Source: Perkinsus olseni (lineage: Eukaryota; Perkinsozoa; Perkinsida; Perkinsidae). From it: a stretch of 64,000 nt of DNA. How positions within the stretch are numbered: the first letter of the stretch is position 1; the number at the start of each line of letters is the position of its first letter. Below the pieces are notes generated by a model. That model did no database searches. It was not told where the DNA came from and worked only from the letters and a program-made list of their open reading frames with translations. The position numbers were made by a program, and so were the translations under genes. Below, in pieces: positions 57,037 to 64,000 of the stretch. The stretch covers positions 24,317 to 88,316 of the forward strand of contig JABANP010000200.1 of NCBI GenBank assembly GCA_013115135.1, given 5' to 3'.

Positions 57037-57056
57037 CCATATGATATGGACCATAT
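57037..57056. repeat. fold-back triplet (CCATAT), unit-specific
   Basis: CCATAT, G, ATATGG, A, CCATAT. Exact. The other unit has plain CATCCATATCATTCC at about 51725; gain 14 bp. Confidence 0.97.
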
Positions 57057-58066
57057 CATTCCAGAGTAACCAACCATAGAGGCACGGGAGGTGAGAGGGC
57101 TCCACCGGGGTCGGGTGTCGTCAAGACTTGATGGTCAAGTAACCAGGGTGCCGACCATCGCAGCTCTCGTCCAGTATTTCCTACTCCTTAGCATACGTCA
57201 TAGTCACAGGGGGTCCCATCTCGCCAATGACAAGTACGCTCATAACACTTTACTGCCGCGCTCGTTGACCTAGGCGCCTAGGTATTCGCTTCCCCCACTC
57301 ACTCTTATTTTTACTGTGCCCTGTAGGTGCCACGGGGGGCCATTTTGCGCATGCGTGTGTGCATGCTTCTGGAGACTCGCTCTCTCCCTCTGCCTCTCTA
57401 CTCGTTTTTTCTGGGGTTTTTCTACTTCTCTCCCCAATTCTCACTTTCCTCCATAGGTGACACGGGGGACACTGCGCATGCATGTGTACATGCGTATTCA
57501 GATCGATATGTTCGATCCCGCTATTATGACTCATCACTCGTAACCATACTGAATTGGGGATGTTTGCTTTCGTTTGGAATGTTGCGATTCAGTACGATTG
57601 TCACGCTTCCTAATGGTTGAGGCGACTGCCTCTGTGGCTAACCTACAGTTATCAGCAGTTCCGGACTTGAGTGGTCCGAGTGACCTGGCTACAATACTGT
57701 CAACTCGTATCATGCATGATGCCCGGTATTTCTACTCGTCCTGGCGGAAGATCTCTGTCAGAGCTGTTATAACAAGGTCATTGTATTGTACTCGGAGTCC
57801 GAGTCTCGGACACAGAGACTCTGTGTCACTCTGCGACAGAGTAGGAGAGCAACCAACTGTACTCACAAGTTTTGCTTGACAGATCTTATTCGGAGCGCTG
57901 GTTACACAGTCTCGTCGAATCAAGGAAACTCCGTGTAAAACGGGGAACCTGCTGCGAACGTCTGAGGATATCGTTCTCAGAGCAGCCTCTCGGCGCCGTG
58001 AAATGCTCCAGAGATCTTCAGAAATTTTCCGGAAATTTGAACTTTTAATTACTCCTATCTAGCGGC

Positions 58067-58333
58067 ATGGGGGAAGACGATCGGATCTCGAATCGAGGTT
58101 CGGCCATTGATCCGACGAGCTTCACCGTGCTTGTCCAAGACAGGATTCCTGTCGTGGTGAGGCTCAAAACTCAAAACCTCATAAGACACCCTGTCACAGG
58201 ATGTCTTACAAGGTTTCGAGTCGTAACCATTCAACTGAATGGTCGAATATTCTTTCTGGATGTAAATTTACCTAGTTCTGACATAGCCCGCGAGCTCGGT
58301 GGATCGGCTACTCGAGTTGTTCTCTCAGGCTGA
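58067..58333 (+). CDS. possible small ORF, 88 aa (duplicate)
   Basis: Counterpart of the 52743 frame with two replacements (NPIRHP to NLIRHP and GYLTRF to GCLTRF) and a few silent changes. Still open, but too similar to show selection. Confidence 0.25.
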   Translation: MGEDDRISNRGSAIDPTSFTVLVQDRIPVVVRLKTQNLIRHPVTGCLTRFRVVTIQLNGRIFFLDVNLPSSDIARELGGSATRVVLSG

Positions 58334-59240
58334 GGGTCTCAGCCAATAATCGAGTACGAGTGGCTTTCGAGACTCTCGAATCGGGAGCTCCCTGAAGATT
58401 CCTGAAGCTAACCGAGTCGCCCAGTACTCACATTTCTCTCAAGCATCTCTCTCAGTTGTTCCTAGGCCCACGGCACCCTGGGTCTAGTATCCGTACGGAA
58501 CGTACATAATGGGCAACCTGTAGGCCAGTTACCTGCTTCCTTTCCATCCTCCATTCAGCCCGTTTCGGCGATTTTATTGAGAGGCTCACCGTGTCGCTTC
58601 TGCGAGCAACAATCCTGCACAAGGGGTCCCTTATTGGGACCGAATGAAAAATTGCGCTCCACCTGATTACAAGAACTGAATTTCAGCTCTTCAGGCCCAC
58701 AGGAAGGCAACACGCCATGAGGGCTAGGCGGGAGGTTCTCACCCACTGGGAGCCAGATGCCCACGGTGGAAATATCGAGCACGCGTGTACCAGAGATATT
58801 CCTTGAATCGGTACGGATAGGTAAGTCTGCCAGAGCTCGGTGTTATGATTCCTTCGTCCACCAACCTCAGCTGCGTCGCTCAGGCCGACTCAGCGCTCAT
58901 GCGACTCTGCCGTGGCATAGTCGGAGCCTCTGAGTTACAATCGGGTCTGAGTCCTCGGGCGGGTCAGAATCCTAGGGAGGTCCTCTGAGAGGACTCCTCT
59001 CCCCTCCTCGCTAGACAGTGTCTAGTAGACACCGCAGTTGAGCTTCAACTGCAGGTGATCATCCAGGAAGCGCAGCAGGGGTCGAATCAGCTCACTTGAA
59101 TCTCCTCTTCCCTATTCCACTATCTGACCGTGACACAGGGCTCGGGGTCGGCCTGCTAGCTAATATAGGCTAACCCTCCGGATGATTCCCTTGCTCCATT
59201 GCTGCTGCGTATCCACATAGTCCTTGAGGGGCAGCCCAGG

Positions 59241-59430
59241 TGTGCCGAGAACCTAACTTTTTTACTAAGTAGCTCACGGGAGCACCTCTGTGCATGCGTG
59301 CAGAGAATTGTGTATTAGCTGAGTATCCTCAGCGTGGCGCTAGTAGTACCACACCATCATTTACAATTTTAAGTAGACCTTTGATTATTGACTCACAACT
59401 GCCCTTGTTGTGTTGCGCAATTTCGGCACA
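59241..59430. mobile_element. 190-bp MITE-like insertion with terminal inverted repeats
   Basis: Present in this array unit and absent at the matching place in the other (about 53912). Ends TGTGCCGA and TCGGCACA are perfect 8-bp inverted repeats. CAGG flanks both sides (59237-59240 and 59431-59434) as a likely 4-bp target duplication; the empty site reads CCAAGG. No coding capacity. A non-autonomous DNA transposon is the simplest reading. Confidence 0.75.
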
Positions 59431-60760
59431 CAGGGACTGTCCCTGTGCGCCTCTACCCACTGTGCGTCCGGTTCTCCCAGCAATCGTGGAACTAGTCACG
59501 CTATTGAAAATTCGTTCACCTTATCTCTGAATTGAGATCAGTTTCCTCTCTTTTGAGTCCTGTATTAAATAGCCACACTGTGTTCAGCTACAGTGCACAT
59601 GGGTGCAGACCCACAGGACGGCAACTCCACCTCAAGTTGCGGTCCGGAACTGTCCCCCCTCCAGAATCGAGTCCCTCCGTGACACTAGGACTAAGTGAAC
59701 AGACAAGTCGGCCTGGCTCATCTTCTCTCCCTCTCCTCTGGAAGACTCTCTGGCCTGTCTTAATTATACAACGTACCTGTTTCGCTGAATGAGCATTTGG
59801 TATTTTCCACAGCCGGAGGCATGAAGCGTCTGAAACCTACCGCGGCTAGCCGATAGCTTTGTCTCTTCTCCTGCCCCCTCGGGCGAGTTCTATAAAGGTA
59901 ATCGCTTGCCATAATGTAGATACGATGTTGCTTCGCCAGTTATCAATTCTTGACGAGTCGCAATGATCCAACTAACTATTCTAAGCATCATTTACGCTGT
60001 CCACGCGGAGTTCACGGGTAGGGCGGCGGTCTTCCATGCTACGACGACGAACCTTCGCAATAAAGATGTGAAGGACGCTCATGGCAATCCCGTCCCCTGT
60101 GGCAAATCTCGAGCTAGAGAGACTCTCGGGCTGACGTTGCCTGGTATGGAGGACGGTTCTCTTACTACAAGGGAGCATATCATTATTGCTAAAGACGGCA
60201 ACGTGAGGGTCAAAGCTATTCCAAGCCGCCCCTATCAGTATTTCATGTACACCGACACTCCGAAGGACGTCAAACTTCATCAGTTCTACAACCACCAAGC
60301 TTTCGCCCTCGTCGACAGTACGCCCGAGTTCGAAGCGCAGCGCCTCTACGGTGCTGGGCTAAGTAAAGATGGTTGGACTGACGAAGGCATGACCAATCTC
60401 GACGGCAAGAATTTGCACAGGTGGACCAAGCGTGGGCCACAGGGCCTCGATAAGGCCTCTGGCTTCAATTACACAGCCGTCTATCAGACTTGTATGTACC
60501 CTGATCTTTGGACGTTCTATACCGACTCTGATGAGTCAGCACCTGTGAAGCTGGTCGGGTCCAACTCCTTCTGCAACAAGGCCTTGCAAGTTACAGAGTA
60601 CTCCAACTACCGCACTCTAGATGAAACGCTCACTGTGGAGGACTCTATCAAAGAAGTGCACACCATGTATGGTATCGGGTCTCGCATATTATCTGTTGGA
60701 GAGAGTCAGGAGGTTCCCAAAGTATGTGAAGATCTCCTAGGGGCTCCCTACGTGTGTGAG

Positions 60761-60780
60761 TCTGAAGTTCAGACCCTGAA
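60761..60780. repeat. fold-back triplet (TCTGAA) in family F copy 4
   Basis: TCTGAA, G, TTCAGA, C, CCTGAA (one mismatch in the last unit). Copies 1-3 read GAGTCTGAACGGG; gain 14 bp, frame lost. Confidence 0.95.
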
Positions 60781-61419
60781 CGGGAGTTCTTCGGAGACGG
60801 CCAAGAGGTTGACTGGATACCTTCTGGTAGGAGGATGCGTGGAGCTACAGGAAGCCAGGATATCATCCCGTACTTCGACGTTGCCGAGGGCACTGCGGCT
60901 TATACGTTCTTCCATCACCAATATGAGAGGCGCCTCCTTCAACTGCTCAAATTTGAGTTCCCCAGCAATTGCAACAACACCGGTGGAACATCTGCTCTGA
61001 ACTTCTGCCTCTTCGTCGCCGTCGATGCGACCGTATCGACTTACACGCTGAAGGCAGGGATGACGTTCGTTGATGTGAATGATAAGAACAAGAAGGCTTC
61101 CCTCTTCGTCGCTGTCGTAATCGGCAAAGAACTTGGCAAGAAGGTTCTGAGGTTGGAGGTCGTGGCCCAGGGATCAGTCACTGTGTGGCAGATGGGAGAA
61201 GGAGTCAGCTTAAGTATCGTGGTCTCGGTTCAGGGTAAGGTCTCAGATGATACGGCGCAGCAGATATTTCGAGCTGAGATAAAGATGTCGGTCTCATTTA
61301 ACGTGAACCTCCCCGTGGTCGGAAGCGTCATGGACTGCACTATCTATGCAAAGATTGGTATCACAGCGGCTCCGAACAACGTTATCACGGCCTATGGTGA
61401 GATAGGTAGAAGCATATCC

Positions 61420-61439
61420 CTTCTCTGAGCAGGCTGCTC
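61420..61439. repeat. fold-back triplet (CTGCTC) in family F copy 4
   Basis: CTTCTC, T, GAGCAG, G, CTGCTC (one mismatch in the first unit). Copy 3 reads ATATCCCTGCTCATTGC; gain 14 bp. Confidence 0.95.
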
Positions 61440-61804
61440 ATTGCTGGTGCTGGTGCTGGGGTTAACGTGAAGGGGAACACGCTCAACAACCAGCCTAACA
61501 CGTGGGCTTTCAAGTCGGAGGTATTCTTGACCGCGTGGGTGAACATCCTCGTATGGAGCGACAGCTGGAGGTGGGCTTGGGAGATCTGGCATGCTAGCCC
61601 AGTCTATTTCTGAAGACAATCCCATGATGGGATAGGATTCCCCTCACAACAACTCCTGTCTGACAGGACAGGAGTCCTGTGGCGGTGCCATACCTTTGAA
61701 TTGTTCGGAACCCGAACTATAACGCCTCTTATTAGGCGGAAGATCTGAGAGATGACAAGCCTAGTGCCTCAGGGTGCTCGATCTCTTATTTTGACGCCTT
61801 ATAA

Positions 61805-61824
61805 TCTCTAGTAGAGATTCTCTA
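61805..61824. repeat. fold-back triplet (TCTCTA)
   Basis: TCTCTA, G, TAGAGA, T, TCTCTA. Exact. Confidence 0.95.
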
Positions 61825-62209
61825 CATTTTAAAATAATTTTCACTTGAAAAGACGAGGTATACCATTATCATTCGGCCCCCTACCGAGTTAGGTTTCCGT
61901 ATACGCAGGAAGTACGTGGCTATATTGTTTCATGTAATATCCCTCGTGGTGTGAACTTACCGATGTCGTTTATTTTTCTGTCCCACACTCAGGATAATAT
62001 CCTGGATATTCAATATTTTGAAATCTTGAATCTTACAATCTGCTGTTCAAGTCGGTATCGTTGGGATAGAACCTGTCCAGTCAATCTTTTGAGCCTTGGT
62101 GCACCGGACACTATGTCAGACATTTAAATGTTGGGTTAAAAAAAGTTGAGGAAGATTTGCTATTGATAGATATTCGTATACAGCCAACAGCTGTCTCACA
62201 TACCATGGG

Positions 62210-62229
62210 CTGGGACTCACAGCCTGTGA
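62210..62229. repeat. fold-back triplet (CTGTGA)
   Basis: CTGGGA, C, TCACAG, C, CTGTGA (one mismatch in the first unit); flank rule satisfied. Confidence 0.85.
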
Positions 62230-62332
62230 GAGTCTCTCCCCGTCGAGATTAGCGCTGACCTCGTGAACGGCATGCGAATAACCACCAGCTGTTCCCGAGA
62301 AATTCCGTCTTGATGTAGCCGGGCTGCAGCAG

Positions 62333-62352
62333 CTCGGTAACCGAGCCTCGGT
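62333..62352. repeat. fold-back triplet (CTCGGT)
   Basis: CTCGGT, A, ACCGAG, C, CTCGGT. Exact. Confidence 0.95.
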
Positions 62353-62716
62353 TGGTTGAGCCAAATGCTATCATCGGTCGGGTGATGCAGGTCGGACGCT
62401 TACGCTCACGCCACCCGCCTCGCCATCGCACACACTCGAACCGTCTCGCCCCTTTAGGCGGGACAGCCCCCCCCCTCCGGTAGTACTGGGTAACGGGCCG
62501 ATACCCGCATGGTAGCAAAGAATCTCGAAGGATGATTACCTCCTTAAAGGAGCTCGCGCCAACGCCAAACCTGAGTGTTCATCCGTTGAGTCAATGACAT
62601 TGACCTTGGAGACAACCATTCTCCAGTACAGATTCCTCGATTGGGGTCGAATTAAACGTTGCAATTTGCGTCATGTAGACCGTCACGGTCTGGTTACCTA
62701 AGTCGGTGCCCGACTC

Positions 62717-62736
62717 TCGGGCCGCCCGACTCGGGC
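62717..62736. repeat. fold-back triplet (TCGGGC)
   Basis: TCGGGC, C, GCCCGA, C, TCGGGC. Exact units; second spacer base departs from the flank rule. Another GCCCGA lies just upstream. Confidence 0.9.
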
Positions 62737-62848
62737 GGGTTACCTCCATTCATACTGACACGTTTCGTCCATGATATGTTCCGTTCACGACCTTTTCGTC
62801 CTTGAGCAGATTCTTACACCAGACTCGTCCGCGCTACTTTCGTCCAGC

Positions 62849-62885
62849 TCGGTATTACCGAGTCAGTAACCTGGTTACCGTAACC
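62849..62885. repeat. two nested fold-back triplets (TCGGTA; GTAACC)
   Basis: TCGGTA, T, TACCGA, G, TCAGTA (62849-62868, one mismatch) overlaps GTAACC, T, GGTTAC, C, GTAACC (62866-62885, exact). They are counted as two sites. Confidence 0.9.
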
Positions 62886-63458
62886 AATTTTGATCCAAGA
62901 CTGCTCACCGCCGGCTGCGGTGATCCATGGTGTTTATTTCCTTAATTGTGCGCGGTGTGTCCCTAAGTTGATATCTTTCGTAGATTGCACACAAGCTGCG
63001 CTAGTAGAGCGTGATGCTCAATAATATTAATAACAAATTCCTCTAAGAACCCACTAGATTTGAGTTTGGTACATCAATGACTCACGATACCGGCCACCTC
63101 TCCCTCCCCTACCTGTTACACACCTCAGGATCGATCCGGAGCCTTCAGACTCAACGAGCGGTTTTCGAGCCAGAAAAATCCCACTCAGTATGTTGGTATA
63201 CAGCTGGAGTCAATGTCGAGGTTCTTCTCTCTCGTATAATCGGGTTCGCTCAGTTTCAAGCGGGTCGGTGACCCGCCCAAGCTGCCCACAGTAAGAGGCA
63301 TGTTCCTCTTTTCGGTGAAGACCATGCTCGAACATCGTCCTGAAAACATCAAAGCCTCCGCCCTAGCTGAGCCATCGAGACCTCTACGAGCGGCATTCGC
63401 CGACCCACATGATTCACGCCCATCCAGGAACATCGTTCGGAAACAGTGCCTTCTACGG

Positions 63459-63478
63459 TCCTGGCCCAGGACTCCTGG
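63459..63478. repeat. fold-back triplet (TCCTGG)
   Basis: TCCTGG, C, CCAGGA, C, TCCTGG. Exact, flank rule satisfied on both sides. Confidence 0.95.
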
Positions 63479-63879
63479 GCGAGCGAGATATGCTCAGCTG
63501 CTGAGGTCGAACATCATGGCAGTGAAGACGGTCTTCAGAAGACTGGCTGTGAACTTTCGGTGGCCTAACTCAAGCAGCCGAACGTTGCTAAACCGTCTTA
63601 CTAAGGCCTGCCTCAAAGCAACACCTGAAGCCCCAGGTGACACTGATACCTCAGCGCGCCAGTGTAGGGGCAATTCCCTGGGACACGGAGCTAATCATCA
63701 CTGTCTCCTCCCAGGATCGATTACCTCCGCCCCGTTGAGACCAAATGGAGCGTCAAATGGTCGTGAGGTATCTCGTCCTAGCACTTCTGACAAGAACCTA
63801 TTGCTGGCGCATACTTTATAGAGGATTTCAATCGGTGAATAGATATTTGGAATGGTTGCCCACAGGAGACAGGGAGCCA

Positions 63880-64000
63880 CTCAAGTACCCGCATGGCTAG
63901 CAGATAGCTTTATTTCTTCGCCTGCCCCTCAGACAAGTCCTCTCAGGAAATCCATTCGCCATGATGTAGATACTGCTTTGCCAGTTATTCAGTCTTGACG
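63880..64000 (+). promoter_or_regulatory. 5' flank of a fifth family F copy
   Basis: GGCTAGCAGATAGCTTTATT, CGCCTGCCCCTCAGACAAGT, CATTCGCCATGATGTAGATAC and TTGCCAGTTATTCAGTCTTGACG reproduce the 120 bp ahead of copies 3 and 4 (54325-54444; 59843-59962). In those, the ATG follows the CTTGAC by 9-12 bp, so a fifth start codon is expected just past the window edge. Confidence 0.8.

Larger units (their letters stand above)
56068..59962. repeat. intergenic unit of the family F tandem array, copy 2
   Basis: Duplicate of 50744-54444 (same landmarks in order), about 190 bp longer because of the inserted element at 59241-59430. Contains the fold-back triplet at 57037 that the first copy lacks, and lacks the one at 51491. 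The almost complete identity means that the duplication is young. Confidence 0.85.
59963..61613 (+). pseudogene. family F secreted protein, copy 4 (two 14-bp fold-back insertions)
   Basis: Starts MIQLTILSIIYAVHA and follows copy 3 with more replacements than copies 1 and 2 (for example DTPKDVKLHQFYNHQAFAL). At 60761-60780 a 14-bp palindromic gain shifts the frame after APYVCESE; the original frame resumes around 60835 (MRGATGSQDIIPYF). At 61420-61439 a second 14-bp gain breaks it again after SISLL, where copy 3 continues with the GAGAG turn. The final part stays similar to the stop at 61611-61613. The two insertions sum to 28 bp, so they do not compensate. Confidence 0.8.
61614..63879. other. 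spacer right of family F copy 4
   Basis: Not similar to the 3.7-kb unit except at its right end. No supported gene; a 173-codon open frame at 63300-63821 has no leader, domain or homologue. This stretch has the highest density of fold-back triplets (61805, 62210, 62333, 62717, 62849, 62866, 63459). Confidence 0.5.

Noticed and set aside
59294..59530. 78-codon open frame across the inserted element
   Set aside because: It starts inside the 190-bp MITE-like insertion and runs into its flank; absent from the empty unit.
21334..63478. Triplets as a CRISPR array or as transcription terminators
   Set aside because: Units differ at every site, spacing is irregular, there is no U-run, and the host is a eukaryote.
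63300..63821. 173-codon open frame near the right edge
   Set aside because: Arg/Ser-rich without domain or leader and crossed by a fold-back triplet (63459); probably chance.

Overview
This window is nuclear DNA of a protist eukaryote. The conserved genes are typical eukaryotic ones (TLC-domain membrane proteins, SUGCT, a KDEL receptor, the FACT subunit SPT16, a YIPF5-type Golgi protein, a SET-domain protein, KLHDC4). They are split by many very short GT-AG introns, about 30-85 nt wherever I could fix both ends by frame and homology. Base composition is balanced and coding runs on both strands. Short introns, helical-repeat organelle-type RNA-binding proteins and large families of small secreted proteins of unknown function suggest an alveolate, and a perkinsid (Perkinsus-like) genome is my best guess. 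That placement is inference from gene style, not a database match.

Layout: 1-4.0 kb holds three tandem TLC-domain genes on the minus strand, two of them with single-base reading-frame offsets. From 4.7 to 8.6 kb, also minus, lie SUGCT, an unassigned membrane-like exon and a KDEL receptor. SPT16 (9.1-15.2 kb) and YIPF5 (15.6-16.9 kb) run on the plus strand. A small unknown minus gene follows at 17.3-17.8 kb. From 18.7 to 30.8 kb there is an array of a secreted-protein family (family S): one divergent and one intact member, two full-length frameshifted members and two 3' relics. These are interleaved with decayed copies of a SET-domain gene and of the 5' end of KLHDC4. The apparently working SET gene and KLHDC4 follow at 32.8-37.8 kb, then two tandem helical-repeat proteins (38.3-41.7 kb). 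From 43.6 kb to the right edge there is a tandem array of a second secreted family (family F, 540 aa). It has four copies in the window, only the third open throughout, and the 5' flank of a fifth copy lies at the very end. The F array grew by segmental duplication with a period of about 5.3-5.5 kb. One duplication also carried along the 3' end of the neighbouring helical-repeat gene.

The most unusual signal is not a gene. At 34 distinct sites between 21 and 63.5 kb I find a 20-nt fold-back triplet: a 6-mer X, one base, the reverse complement of X, one base, then X again. Where a paralogous sequence without it exists, the net gain is exactly 14 bp. The two spacer bases are nearly always the complements of the bases flanking the original 6-mer. 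Each event therefore equals insertion of the reverse complement of an 8-bp target between two copies of its central 6 bp. Two events separate almost identical tandem copies and three break reading frames, so the process is recent. I know of no described element or process with this exact signature. The single-base offset and 8-bp unit resemble hairpin-forming (hAT-like) excision footprints, but the uniform length is unlike ordinary footprints.
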